DNA from: CAVWCW01 sp963753615
GTDB lineage: Bacteria; Pseudomonadota; Gammaproteobacteria; Chromatiales; Chromatiaceae
DNA: 64,000 bases
Direction of reading: 5' to 3'
Assembly (NCBI GenBank): GCA_963753615.1
Contig: CAVWCW010000016.1
Span: 1 to 64,000, forward strand
This document shows, piece by piece, positions 38,956 through 49,715 of this stretch. The stretch's first letter is position 1. Every line of letters begins with the position of its first letter. The position numbers and the translations under genes are program-made. The notes below the pieces were generated by a model. The model saw only the letters and a list, made by a program, of their open reading frames with translations, had not been told where the DNA came from and searched no databases.

Positions 38956-39219
38956 GCGCCGATCGGCGGCACCGAAACCATCGGCCTGACAACCAAAGCC
39001 TCGCATCCATGCGTGCATTTGACGCGGCCGTGGCGGTGCATGAGCCAGAGGGCTGATACGGCTCGCTACACCTCGACCGGGCATGCAGATCCTGCCTCAG
39101 CCCGGAATCCCATGCAATCGCGTGCGTCGCCGGAGCAATGGTGCACGCCGGAGCCGGCCGCCCCCGCGCTGTCAGCCAAGCCTGATCGTCTCGTCCGCGC
39201 TCACCGGCAGCGCGAATTC
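38956..39219. other. Non-coding stretch before the small acidic protein gene
   Basis: 264 bp of GC-rich sequence (340 bp if the following promoter and leader to 39295 are included) with no supported gene, RNA or repeat. Confidence 0.5.
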
Positions 39220-39247
39220 TTGACTTTTTTACTGGGTCTTCTACCTT
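39220..39247 (+). promoter_or_regulatory. Candidate promoter of the small acidic protein gene
   Basis: TTGACT (39220-39225), 16-base spacer, TACCTT (39242-39247), 48 bp before the ATG at 39296, inside a local AT-rich patch in otherwise GC-rich DNA. Confidence 0.4.
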
Positions 39248-39295
39248 TCAGAGTAGTGCCCGCCTACCGCGGGCGCCAGAAGGGAGGATACCCGG

Positions 39296-39505
39296 ATGCT
39301 GATTCACACCACCACCGACCCGATGACCTTGCGCGACGTGCCCGACCCTGAGCACCATCCGCACCTGTTCGAGGGGGACGCGAACAACGGGCTGGATATC
39401 GTGTTCGAGAGCGAGGCCAACCGGCAGGCCTATATGGACCTGCAGCCGGCGGACCCGAAGATCGTGCAGGGCACCGACACCGACGACTACGTGGCCGAGG
39501 GCTGA
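39296..39505 (+). CDS. Small acidic protein, unknown function
   Basis: 69 residues, strongly acidic, no signal peptide or membrane segment; sequence MLIHTTTDPMTLRDVPDPEH, then IVFESEANRQAYMDLQPADP and an acidic tail. I recall similar small proteins in other purple sulfur-type gammaproteobacteria but cannot name a function. AGAAGGGAGG ten bases before the ATG and a candidate promoter make it a credible gene. It converges on darP. Confidence 0.7.
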   Translation: MLIHTTTDPMTLRDVPDPEHHPHLFEGDANNGLDIVFESEANRQAYMDLQPADPKIVQGTDTDDYVAEG

Positions 39506-39518
39506 ACCCCGGCGGGGC

Positions 39519-40040
39519 TCAGGCCCCGTCCAGCAGGCGCAGGTATTTGAACAGCTTGCGTGCCGACGCCGGCGGTTTGCCCTCCGCCTGCTCCTTCTCA
39601 GCGTTTCGAATCAGGGTCCGCAGTTGCTGGCGATCGGCGTCGGGATAGCGCTCCAATAAGTCGCGCAGAGCACTGTCACCCTCCGCCAGCAATCGGTCCC
39701 GCCAACGCTCCAGGGCATGGAAGCGCTGATTATCGGCCTGCTGCTTGGCGTCGGACTGGGTCACCAATTCGGCCAACTGGTCGCTGTTCTCCCCTCCCAG
39801 AACCTTGCCGAGCCAGCGCAACTGCCGGCGCTTCGCACTATGACCCTTTACCTTGCGGCTCTCATCTAAGGCCGAGCGCAACCGGTCGCTGATACTCATC
39901 CGCTCGAGCCGGGCCGGCGGCAACTCGAGCAACCGCTCACCGAGTGCCTGCAGGGCCAAGGCTTCACGCTTAAGCTGGCTCTTGCTCGGTGCTTCGATCT
40001 GATCAGGCCCGATCCCGTCCTCGTGTTCGCTTCGCTTCAT
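39519..40040 (-). CDS. darP: DarP (YjgA, DUF615) ribosome-associated protein
   Basis: Assists late assembly of the 50S subunit. The 173-residue product is highly charged and helical with PSKSQLKREALALQALGERL at the N-terminus, SISDRLRSALDESRKVKGHS, and KLFKYLRLLD at the end, all family features. Its start overlaps the recJ stop as ATGA, indicating coupled expression with recJ. Confidence 0.92.
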   Translation of the reverse strand: MKRSEHEDGIGPDQIEAPSKSQLKREALALQALGERLLELPPARLERMSISDRLRSALDESRKVKGHSAKRRQLRWLGKVLGGENSDQLAELVTQSDAKQQADNQRFHALERWRDRLLAEGDSALRDLLERYPDADRQQLRTLIRNAEKEQAEGKPPASARKLFKYLRLLDGA

Positions 40041-41767
40041 TCGCTGTCTCGCTCTCCGGCGTCGCAGATATGTTCCACCACTAGTTGGGCGCTGCGCGCC
40101 CCCCGGTATTCGTTCACGTCCAGTCGATAGGCCAGGCGCACCCGACCGGCGCTTAGAGGCTCGTCCTGATTGAACGCTATGGCATCCAAGGGCCGGAGGC
40201 CCTCCACCTCCAGCTGCAGTTTGAGGTGTCGTTCGCCGACAATGCGCTGGGACAGCACCCGGAACTCGCCATCGAACAAGGGCTCGGGAAAACCCTGACC
40301 CCAGGGGCCGGCGTCGCGCAGCAACTGCGCCGTCTCCAGGTTGAGCTGACTGGCCTCCAGGGGGCCGTCGCTCAAGATCTCGCCGTGCAGGTCAGCGGGG
40401 CTGAGGTGGCGCGCCACCTCTTGGTCGAAGGCGCAGCTGAACGCCTCCAGATCTTGCCCGCGCAGGCTCAAGCCCGCCGCCATCGCATGGCCGCCAAAGC
40501 GGCTGAGCAGCTCCGGGTGGCGGGTGGCCAGAGCGTCCAGAGCATCGCGAATATGCAGCCCCGGCACCGAGCGCGCCGAGCCCTTGAGTTCACCGTCGCC
40601 GGCGTCGGCGAAGGCGATCACCGGCCGGTTGCAGCGCTCCTTGATGCGCGAGGCCACCAGCCCCACCACGCCCTGGTGCCATTCCGGGCGGTACAGACAG
40701 AGCCCAAAGGGCAAGGCAGCGTCATCCGGCCCCGGCAACTGTTCGAGCTGTTCCAGGGCTTGGGTTTGCATCTCGGCCTCGATGGCGCGCCGCTCCCGGT
40801 TCAGGCGATCCAACTCATGTGCCATCTCGCGGGCGGCTGCCGGATCCTCGCTGAGCAGGCATTCGATACCCAGGGACATGTCGTCGAGCCGTCCGGCGGC
40901 ATTCAATCTGGGCCCGACGGCGAAACCGAAATCCGACGCCGCCGCTCGCCGGGGTGACCTGCCGGCCGCCTCCAGCAAGGCCAGGATGCCGGGGCAGCAG
41001 CGGCCGGCGCGCACCCGTTGCAGACCCTGGGCCACCAGGATACGGTTGTTCTGGTCCAGGGGCACCACATCGGCCACGGTACCCAAGGCCACCAGGTCGA
41101 GCAGTTCGGCCATGTTCGGCTCCGCCAGGCCGCGCGCGGCGAACCAGCCCTGCTCCCGCAACCGCGCCCGCAGCGCGAGCAGCACGTAGAAGATCGTACC
41201 CACTCCGGCGAGGTGCTTGCTGGGAAAGCTGTCGCCGGGCTGGTTGGGGTTGACGATCACCGCGGCCGGCGGCAAAGACTCCCCAGGCAGGTGATGGTCG
41301 GTGACCAGCACCGGAATTCCCAGACGCCCGGCCGACTCGACGCCGGCGTGACTGGCGATGCCGTTGTCCACGGTGACGATCAGGTCCGGCCCTTGCGTGG
41401 CGGCCAGGGCCACGATCTCCGGGGTCAGGCCATAACCGTACTCGAAGCGATTGGGTACCAGATAACCTACATCCGCGCCCAGCTTGCGCAAGAACCGCAC
41501 CGCCAGGGCGCAGCCGGTGGCGCCGTCGGCGTCGAAATCCGCCACGATCAGGATCCGGCGGTGGCCCTCCAACTGTTCCTGCAGTAGCGCCGCCGCTTCG
41601 TCCGCGCGCGCCAGCCCGCTCACCGGATGCAGCCGGGCCAGGGTATGCTCCAGTTCCTCGGGAGCGCGGACCAGGCGGGCGCGATAGACGCGGCTGAGGA
41701 CCGGGTGCATGTCCGCGGGCCAAGGCGCGTCGAGCGGGGGTGCATTGCGCTGGACGATTTTTCTCAT
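40037..41767 (-). CDS. recJ: RecJ single-strand DNA exonuclease
   Basis: 5'-3' exonuclease in recombination and mismatch repair. The 576-residue protein has the DHH-family motifs: IVADFDADGATGCALAV (motif I), TVDNGIASHAG, LVTDHHLPGE (DHH motif), and DHHA1 region FGGHAMAAGLSL, with LNAAGRLDDMSLGIE in between. The ATG at 41767 (MRKIVQRNAPPLD) gives normal family length (577). It is divergent from the MoxR operon, with 95 bp between the starts, and coupled to darP. Confidence 0.96.
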   Translation of the reverse strand: MRKIVQRNAPPLDAPWPADMHPVLSRVYRARLVRAPEELEHTLARLHPVSGLARADEAAALLQEQLEGHRRILIVADFDADGATGCALAVRFLRKLGADVGYLVPNRFEYGYGLTPEIVALAATQGPDLIVTVDNGIASHAGVESAGRLGIPVLVTDHHLPGESLPPAAVIVNPNQPGDSFPSKHLAGVGTIFYVLLALRARLREQGWFAARGLAEPNMAELLDLVALGTVADVVPLDQNNRILVAQGLQRVRAGRCCPGILALLEAAGRSPRRAAASDFGFAVGPRLNAAGRLDDMSLGIECLLSEDPAAAREMAHELDRLNRERRAIEAEMQTQALEQLEQLPGPDDAALPFGLCLYRPEWHQGVVGLVASRIKERCNRPVIAFADAGDGELKGSARSVPGLHIRDALDALATRHPELLSRFGGHAMAAGLSLRGQDLEAFSCAFDQEVARHLSPADLHGEILSDGPLEASQLNLETAQLLRDAGPWGQGFPEPLFDGEFRVLSQRIVGERHLKLQLEVEGLRPLDAIAFNQDEPLSAGRVRLAYRLDVNEYRGARSAQLVVEHICDAGERDSE

Positions 41768-41862
41768 CGCGTTATCATTGGCCGCCGTGAACCATGCTGA
41801 GTTTCGCAGGTCCCACTTCCGGAACCGGTGCAGCAGCATACCAGACCCCGACAGACAGCCAT

Positions 41863-42831
41863 ATGCCCAGCCCTCAAGAACACCTACGCGAACTCGAACG
41901 CTTCGTCAACCAACACATTATCGGCCAGCAAGAGCTGGTTAACCGTCTCATGATCGCCCTGCTGGCGGACGGCCACCTGTTGGTGGAAGGCGCCCCAGGT
42001 CTGGCCAAGACCCGGGCGGTGAAGGTCCTCAGCGAGGGCATCGCCGGCGACTTCCACCGGGTCCAGTTTACCCCCGACCTACTGCCCGCCGACCTAACCG
42101 GCACCGAGGTGTTTCGGCCCCAGGACGGCAGTTTCCACTTCCAGCAGGGACCGCTGTTCCACAACCTGATCCTGGCCGACGAGATCAACCGTGCCCCGGC
42201 AAAGGTGCAGTCCGCCCTGCTGGAGGCGATGGCCGAACGCCAGATCACCGTCGGCTCGGTCACCTACCCCCTGCCAAGACTGTTCTTGGTGATGGCAACC
42301 CAGAACCCGATCGAGCAGGAGGGTACCTACCCGTTGCCCGAGGCTCAGCTTGACCGCTTCCTGATGCACCTCAGGATCGATTATCCAGACGACGAGGCGG
42401 AACAGGCGATCCTGCATCTGGCGCGGGCCGAGGCCCGCTCCCAGGCGCCGGAGCTGAGGGCTCCAAGCCCACTGCCCCAGGAAACCCTGTTCGAGGCCCG
42501 CGACCAGGTGCTCGATCTCTACATGAGCGACGAGTTGGAGGGATATCTGCTCAGTCTGGTGCTGGCCACCCGCATTCCCGAGGCGGTCGGCCCGGACCTG
42601 GAGCAATGGGTGGAATACGGCGCCAGCCCGCGCGCCAGCATCGGGCTGGACCGCTGCGCCCGGGCTCATGCCTGGCTTGCCGGGCGCGACTTCGTCACCC
42701 CCGAGGACATCCAGGTCGTCGCCCCCGACGTGCTACGCCACCGGGTGATCCTGAGCTACGAGGCGGAGGCCGAGGGCGTGACCCCGGACCGCCTGGTACA
42801 GGAACTGATCGACCGCATCGCCGTACCCTGA
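41863..42831 (+). CDS. MoxR-family AAA+ ATPase
   Basis: Chaperone-like AAA+ ATPase that usually works with von Willebrand A (VWA) proteins. The 322-residue product has Walker A EGAPGLAKTR (residues 42-51), Walker B LILADEINRAPAKVQSALLE, sensor 1 MATQNPIEQEGTYPLPEAQL and the C-terminal lid with SPRASIGLDRCARA. It is the first gene of a tight operon: its TGA overlaps the next ATG (TGATG). The client of the system is unknown. Confidence 0.95.
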   Translation: MPSPQEHLRELERFVNQHIIGQQELVNRLMIALLADGHLLVEGAPGLAKTRAVKVLSEGIAGDFHRVQFTPDLLPADLTGTEVFRPQDGSFHFQQGPLFHNLILADEINRAPAKVQSALLEAMAERQITVGSVTYPLPRLFLVMATQNPIEQEGTYPLPEAQLDRFLMHLRIDYPDDEAEQAILHLARAEARSQAPELRAPSPLPQETLFEARDQVLDLYMSDELEGYLLSLVLATRIPEAVGPDLEQWVEYGASPRASIGLDRCARAHAWLAGRDFVTPEDIQVVAPDVLRHRVILSYEAEAEGVTPDRLVQELIDRIAVP

Positions 42832-43787
42832 TGGCCTCCGCCCTGCCCCAGCGCCGCGCCACACCAGACCTCGGCGACGATCTGGTGCGGGTGAGCGCAC
42901 CGGCCCTCATCGCCCTGCGCCACGCTGCCGAGAGCTTGCCGCTGCGCTCGCCACGCCAGCTCGGCAGCATGGCGGGGCCACACCTTTCCGCTTTCAAGGG
43001 GCGCGGCATGGAGTTCGAGGAGACCCGCCCCTACCAACCCGGCGACGATGTGCGCAGCCTGCACTGGAGGGCCACCGCCCGCACCGGTAGGCCCCATACC
43101 AAGCTGTTCCGCGAGGAGCGAGAGCGCTCGGTGCTGTTCTGGGTCGACCAGCGCGGGCCGATGTGGTTTGCCACCCGCGGCGTCTTCAAGGCGGTACAGG
43201 CGGCCCGCGCCGCAGCACTGCTGGCCTGGAGCGCTGCCGGCCACGGCGACCGGGTGGGCGGCTTGATCTTCGCCGACCAGGGTCACCGGGAACTGCGTCC
43301 GCGTCTGGGCCACAAGGGGGTGCTGCACCTGATCCACCGGCTGGCCGAGCCGGTTGAACCACCGCTTGGCTACGATCCGGAAGACAGCGCCCGCTCCCTC
43401 GGCGCCGCCCTCGGCCGGCTGCGCCGGGTCGCCCACCCGGGAAGCCTGATATTCCTGGTCAGCGACTTCCGCGGTCTGTCGCCCCCGGCCAGGGCCCACC
43501 TGGCTCAGCTGGCGCGCCACAACGATCTGGTCATGCTGTTTCTCTACGACCGCCTCGAGCAACAGCTGCCCGCCGCCGGCCGATTCCGCCTCAGCGACGG
43601 TCGCGCCAGCGTCCAGCTCAATGCCGCCGACCAGCGGGCGCGGGAACGCCACCGTTCCCATTTCGACCAGCAACTCCAACAACTTCAGGAGCTGGCCCGG
43701 CGCCACCGCATCCACCTGCTGCCCTGCGCCAGCGACAGCGACCTGGAGCCGCACCTGCGCCAGGGGTTGGGGCTGAAGCGCGCATGA
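42831..43787 (+). CDS. DUF58 protein of the MoxR/VWA operon
   Basis: 318 residues with the DUF58 signature GRGMEFEETRPYQPGDDVRS followed by LHWRATARTGRPHTKLFREE, and a C-terminal VWA-like domain (FWVDQRGPMWFA to about ILLPCASDS-type end). It has a degraded metal-ion site. DUF58 proteins regularly follow MoxR; the role is thought to be complex assembly but is not proven. Both ends overlap neighbours, so it is translated with them. Confidence 0.92.
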   Translation: MASALPQRRATPDLGDDLVRVSAPALIALRHAAESLPLRSPRQLGSMAGPHLSAFKGRGMEFEETRPYQPGDDVRSLHWRATARTGRPHTKLFREERERSVLFWVDQRGPMWFATRGVFKAVQAARAAALLAWSAAGHGDRVGGLIFADQGHRELRPRLGHKGVLHLIHRLAEPVEPPLGYDPEDSARSLGAALGRLRRVAHPGSLIFLVSDFRGLSPPARAHLAQLARHNDLVMLFLYDRLEQQLPAAGRFRLSDGRASVQLNAADQRARERHRSHFDQQLQQLQELARRHRIHLLPCASDSDLEPHLRQGLGLKRA

Positions 43788-44274
43788 TCGACCCCGCCGA
43801 CCTGCCCCTGCGCGACATCCACCTGCCTCCGCCGGTTGGCTGGTGGCCTCCGGCCCCGGGGTGGTGGCTGCTTGCCCTGACGCTGTTGTTGCTGGGGGTC
43901 GGCCTGTGGTTGCTGCTGCGCTGGCACCGGCGCGGGCGCGTGCGCCGGGCCGCCCGCACGGCATTGGAGCGCCTGTTTTCCGAATACCGCCGCCACGGCG
44001 ACGATCGCCGCCTGCTGAGGGAACTCTCGGTGCTGCTGCGGCGCATCGCCCTGAGCCGCTTCCCGCGCCGCGATATCGCGCGCCTCTCGGGCCCCTCCTG
44101 GCTGGCCTTTCTGGACCGGGCAATGGAAGGCTCCCGCATGGCGGAGGGATTCAGTCGCGGCCCCGGCCAAGTGCTGGCCGAAGGGCCCTACACACCGACT
44201 GCGGAGTTGGACGCAGCCGCGCTGCAACGCCTGTGCCGGGCCTGGCTCCGGCGCCTGCCCAAGGGGCCGACCCG

Positions 44275-44278
<4 letters not shown>
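43784..44278 (+). CDS. DUF4381 membrane protein of the MoxR/VWA operon
   Basis: 164 residues. The N-terminus has LRDIHLPPPVGWWPPAPGWW followed by one membrane helix (LLALTLLLLGVGLWLLL, about residues 28-45), then a basic cytosolic helical domain. This layout is the DUF4381 family, always found between DUF58 and BatA-type genes. It probably anchors part of the complex. Start overlaps the previous stop (ATGA) and its end overlaps the next start. Confidence 0.9.
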
Positions 44279-45268
<990 letters not shown>

Positions 45269-45279
<11 letters not shown>

Positions 45280-47179
45280 GTTGCAACTGCTGCGCCCGCT
45301 CTGGCTACTGGCCCTGCTGCCGCTCGGCCTGCTGCTCTGGTACTGGCGCCGCCACCAGGGCCAGGGCGGTCACTGGCAGGACATCTGCGACCCCCGGCTG
45401 CTGCCCTGGCTGCTGATCCGCGGCGGCGGCCGGGAGCGACGCTTTCCGCTGCTGCTGGGCGCCCTGGCAGGCACCCTGGCCGTCCTCGCCCTCGCCGGCC
45501 CGGCCTGGCAGCGCCTGGAACAGCCGGTATTTCGCGACACCTCGGCCCTGGTGATCGCCCTTGACCTGTCGCGCTCCATGGACAGCACCGATCTGGCCCC
45601 GGACCGCCTCACCAGGGCCAGGCTCAAACTGCTCGACTTGCTGGATCAGCGGCGCGAAGGCCAGACGGCCCTGATCGCCTATGCGGGGCAGGCGTTCGCG
45701 GTCACGCCCCTGACCGACGATACCAAGACCATCGCGGCGCTGGCTCAGACCCTGGCAACCGATCTCATGCCGAGTCCCGGCAGCCGCCCCGACCTGGCCT
45801 TGGACAAGGCCCGGGAGCTGCTGCGCCAGGCCGGGGTGCGGGCCGGCCAGGTTCTGCTGATCACCGACAGCGCCGAGGCCCCAAACCTGGCGGCGGCCTT
45901 GGCGCGGCTGCGGGCCGACGGCCACCGTCTGCACGTGCTTGGGGTCGGCACCGAGGACGGGGCGCCAATTCGGACCGCCGACAGCGGCTTCCTGAAAGAC
46001 GCCGCCGGCGCCATCGTGATCCCGCGCCTGGACGAGTCCGCAATGAAACGGCTGGCCGCCGAAGGCGGCGGCAGCTACGCCCGTCTGGCCCTGGACAACC
46101 GGGACCTGGAGCAGTTGTTTGCCGCGCTGGAGCGCAGCCCCCTGGAGGACGACAGCGAGCGCAGTGAGCTGCAGGTGGAACGCTGGCGCGAAGAGGGCCC
46201 CTGGCTGCTCCTGTTGCTGCTGCCGCTGGCGGTCCTGGCGTTCCGCCGCGGCTACCTGGTGCTGGCCGCTGTGCTATTGTTGCCGCCGCTGCCGCCCCCG
46301 GCCCAGGCCCTGGACTGGCCCGATCCGGCGGCGCTGGACTGGAACGGGCTCTGGCTGCGCCCGGATCAGCAGGGCGCCCGGCTGTTGGAGAACCAACAGC
46401 CGGCAGAGGCGGCCGCGCGTTTCCGCGACCCGCGCTGGAAGGCCGCCGCCCACTACCGGGCCGGCGACTACGAGCCGGCGACAGAGATTCTTCAGGGAAG
46501 CGACGACCCGGAAGATCACTATAACCTCGGCAATGCCCTGGCCCGGGCCGGCCGCCTGCAGGAGGCCCTGCAGGCCTACGACCGTACGCTGGCGGCGCAG
46601 CCGGACCACGCTGACGCCCGCTACAATCGGGACTTGGTGGCTCAGGCCCTGGAGCTGGACCAACCACCCTCCGAGCAGAATCAGGACGGCGGCGAGGGCG
46701 AGCCCGATCCGCAGCAGGCCGGCGAGCAAAGCGGTCAGCAGGGCCAGCAACCGCCGCAGCCCGACTCGAGCAGCAACCAGGCGCAAGGGCCCGAGCAGGA
46801 TCAGGACCGAGAGCAGGCACAGCAACCGCCACCGGAGCAATCCGAGCCGGACTCCAGCCAAAGCGGGCAGGATCGGGCCGAATCCACGCAGTCGGAGCCG
46901 GGACAGACTGAGCAGGACAGCGCCCCCAGTCCGGCCGCAACTGATCCCCCTCAACCTCAGCCCCAGCCTGAGTCCGGGCCCGAGTCGGGCCAGCAGGACG
47001 AGCGCCGCTCCGCCCAGGGAGAGACGGCTTCCGTGGCCCCGGAAGCGGCCGAGGAGCGCCAAGCCACACAACAGTGGCTCCGGCGCATCCCGGACGACCC
47101 CGGCGGCCTGCTGCGGCGCAAGTTTCAGTACCAGTACCGGCGGCAGCAACCGTCGGCGCAGGAAACCCAGACCTGGTAA
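45269..47179 (+). CDS. batB: BatB-type VWA and TPR membrane protein
   Basis: 636 residues: two N-terminal membrane helices (about 8-26 and 58-78), a VWA domain with MIDAS DLSRSMDSTDL (about 92-102), more helices around 310-350, a TPR segment (YRAGDYEPATEILQG to YNRDLVAQALEL, about 395-465), then about 120 residues of Gln/Ser/Pro/Glu-rich tail and the conserved end WLRRIPDDPGGLLRRKFQYQ. The tail is low-complexity and probably disordered in the periplasm. Family and position support a complex with BatA and BatD. Confidence 0.92.
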
Positions 47180-47185
47180 GCAGCC

Positions 47186-49081
47186 ATGAACGCAGTCGAG
47201 AATTGCTCCCCCACCGGTGGGGCGGAAAAGCGCAGCGCCTTCCGCCGCGTGCTGACCCATTTTCGGTTCAGGCGCGGCAACCATCGTTCGGCGAAATGCT
47301 GTACGCCGGTTCCGCCCTACCCATCTCCCAACCTGTCCGCGTTGCTCGCTGCCCTCTTCTGCCTGGTTTTTGCCCTACCGGCCTGGGCCACCGACGTCCA
47401 GGTGCGCGCCTCGCGCAACCAAGTCAGCATCGACGAGTCCTTCGACCTGGTGTTCCAGGCCGAAGGCGCCCTGAACGGAGAACCGGACTTCAGCCCCTTG
47501 GAGGAGCAGTTCGAAATCCTCAGCCAGCACCAGAGCCAGAACATCCAGATGATCAACAGTCAGATACGCCGCAGCGTCAGCTGGACCCTGACCTTAATGG
47601 CGAAGGAGACGGGTGACCTCGAGGTCCCGGCGATCCGCTTCGGCAACGACCGCAGCCACCCGCTGATCATCCAGGTGCACGCCGGCGCCCCCCAGGCCAA
47701 TGGCAACGGCGGAGAAGACATCTACCTGGACCTGCGGGTGGAACCCGAGCAACCCTATGTCCAGGGCCAGATATTGGTGACGGTGCGCCTGTACGTATCC
47801 GACAAACTTTCGGACGTGCGCGTACGCGAACTCGGCGAGCCCGAGCTCAAGGGGGTGGACGCGGTGGTCGAGCACCTGGGCGAAGACCGCCAGTTCCGTA
47901 CCAAGAAGGGCACGCGCAGCTACCGGGTTTTGGAGCGCCGCTATGCCTTGTTCCCCCAACAAAGCGGCAGCGCCAGCCTGGAGCCGATCCGCTTCGAGGG
48001 CGAGGTGGGGATCGCCGGCAGGGCCTTCAGCCTGTTCGACCGCCGCGGCCTCGGGAGCTCCGGGCCGCGCATCCTGCGCGACTATTCGGAACGGCGCCAG
48101 ATTCAGATCCAACCGGCTCCGCCCGGCACCCAGGTGCAGCCGTGGTTGCCGGCCCAGCAATTGACCCTGGAAGAGGCGTGGTCCACCAGCCCGGAACAAC
48201 TGGAACTGGGCCAGCCCCTGACACGCACCCTGGCTCTGATTGCCGACGGCCTTACCGCCGCTCAGTTGCCGCCCCTGGCCCAGCAGGACCTGCCGGACGG
48301 GCTCAAGGCCTACCCTGACCAGCCCCTGCTGCAAAATCAGGCCGGCGATGACGGGGTGATCGGCAGCCGCCAGGAAAAGATCGCAATCGTTGCCACCCGT
48401 CCCGGCGACTACACCCTGCCCGCCATTGATATCGCCTGGTGGGATACCGAGAACCACGAGGCTCGGAGGGCGCGCCTTCCCGAACGCGACATACGCGTGG
48501 TCGCCCCCGCCGGCCTGGCCAGCCCGCCCCCGGCAGCGCCCGCCGAGACGCCCGCGGCCGATGTCCCGACCGAGACCGGGCCCACCACGCCCACGGGCTG
48601 GGCCGCGCGCTGGCTCGGTCCAATCACCGATTCGCGGCTCGCCTGGCTAAGCCTGGGTCTCGCCCTGGGTTGGTTCGCCACCCTGCTTGCCTGGTGGCGC
48701 TCGGCCCGGCGCCGCAGCGCCAGAACCTCGTTGAACCGGACCGACAAGGATGCCGCTCCCGACCTCGGGGCGGCCCTGAAACGGGTGCGCACCAGCTATC
48801 GCGCGCGGAATCCGGTAGCGGCTCGCGAGGCCCTGCTGCAGTGGGGCCGCGCCCGCTGGCCCCAAGACCCGCCACCACACCTGGAAGCAGTCGCTCGCCG
48901 CTGCGGTGACCCGGTGCGCGACGCAATCGACGCCCTTAACCGGGACTGCTACACCCCGCGAGGCGGCGACAACTGGCATCGACTGCCGATGGACAAGTAT
49001 CTGGAACAGCTAGGGCGGGAAGACGCTAGTCCGAGCAGTCACGATCCGACGGGATTGCTGCCGGAATTGCGGCCTTCCTGA
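47186..49081 (+). CDS. batD: BatD protein of the MoxR/VWA operon
   Basis: 631 residues, 6 bp after batB. Periplasmic beta-rich protein with C-terminal membrane helix (AWLSLGLALGWFATLLAWW, about 485-505) and a cytosolic tail; family landmarks are VQVRASRNQVSIDESFDLVF and VEPEQPYVQGQILVTVRLYV. The ATG at 47186 puts about 48 residues before the signal-like helix ALLAALFCLVFALPAWA, which is unusual; an in-frame TTG or CTG just before that helix may be the true start. Last gene of the operon. Confidence 0.9.
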   Translation: MNAVENCSPTGGAEKRSAFRRVLTHFRFRRGNHRSAKCCTPVPPYPSPNLSALLAALFCLVFALPAWATDVQVRASRNQVSIDESFDLVFQAEGALNGEPDFSPLEEQFEILSQHQSQNIQMINSQIRRSVSWTLTLMAKETGDLEVPAIRFGNDRSHPLIIQVHAGAPQANGNGGEDIYLDLRVEPEQPYVQGQILVTVRLYVSDKLSDVRVRELGEPELKGVDAVVEHLGEDRQFRTKKGTRSYRVLERRYALFPQQSGSASLEPIRFEGEVGIAGRAFSLFDRRGLGSSGPRILRDYSERRQIQIQPAPPGTQVQPWLPAQQLTLEEAWSTSPEQLELGQPLTRTLALIADGLTAAQLPPLAQQDLPDGLKAYPDQPLLQNQAGDDGVIGSRQEKIAIVATRPGDYTLPAIDIAWWDTENHEARRARLPERDIRVVAPAGLASPPPAAPAETPAADVPTETGPTTPTGWAARWLGPITDSRLAWLSLGLALGWFATLLAWWRSARRRSARTSLNRTDKDAAPDLGAALKRVRTSYRARNPVAAREALLQWGRARWPQDPPPHLEAVARRCGDPVRDAIDALNRDCYTPRGGDNWHRLPMDKYLEQLGREDASPSSHDPTGLLPELRPS

Positions 49082-49669
49082 ACTATCCGCAGCGGGATTT
49101 GAGGACAAACGGCATCCGATTCAGTCCCGATTGGAGCCGCGTAGGCAGGCCCTCATCACAATTAGGACTGGTTGGTGGTTCAAGCCTACCTCGATCGATC
49201 GCGAACCTCCGTTTGATGGGCGAGTGCCGAGCCCCCCCGTGCAGGTGTTTGGGTTTGATCAGCGGATCCGTTGGCAAGCAATTGGTGTGGCGTTGGCTCA
49301 ACGCTCGGGTCAGCGTCCGTGTTACCGCCCCCAAACCGCCCGTATCTCCACCTACGCCTAAAGCCCGGCTGGGCTGAAATTGGATGATACAGCGCATTTG
49401 TTCCGTTAGTAGAGATCCTGGCCAGCGGTTTTCCATATTCCGTGCCCGGATTGACACCTTGCGAAACAGGGTTGAGTTTCCAGCCTGAACGAAACGGAAC
49501 CGACATACCGCTACCTGCAAAACCCACTGGAGCGGGCGCTCGCCTGTGCGAGTGTTTGGCGAACCTATCCGACGGCGCTATTCAAGGATCAGCAGGCGGG
49601 TTGGTTTGGCGGAAAGGATTCGGAGCATGAGCCGGCCTTCGGTCGACCCCAGTTGCATCTTGATTGGAT
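49082..49669. other. Non-coding stretch after batD
   Basis: 588 bp with no gene I can support. Open frames exist on both strands (up to about 145 codons on the minus strand) but none has a recognisable family, good start or neighbour logic. The base composition is more mixed than in batD and marks the start of the accessory region. Confidence 0.5.
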
Positions 49670-49703
49670 GCGCCGGCCCGAACTGGGATGTTCGGGCCGG
49701 CGC
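49670..49703 (-). terminator. Strong hairpin downstream of the cytochrome remnant
   Basis: GCGCCGGCCCGAAC (49670-49683), six-base loop TGGGAT, GTTCGGGCCGGCGC (49690-49703): a perfect 14-bp stem 12 bp after the end of the minus-strand cytochrome gene. The T-tract is poor on both strands, so termination is likely but not certain. Confidence 0.6.
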
Positions 49704-49715
49704 CCTGTTACTACA

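Noticed and set aside
49083..49527. Minus-strand frames of 113-145 codons after batD
   Set aside because: They overlap in two frames, look compositionally random and have no neighbours or motifs.
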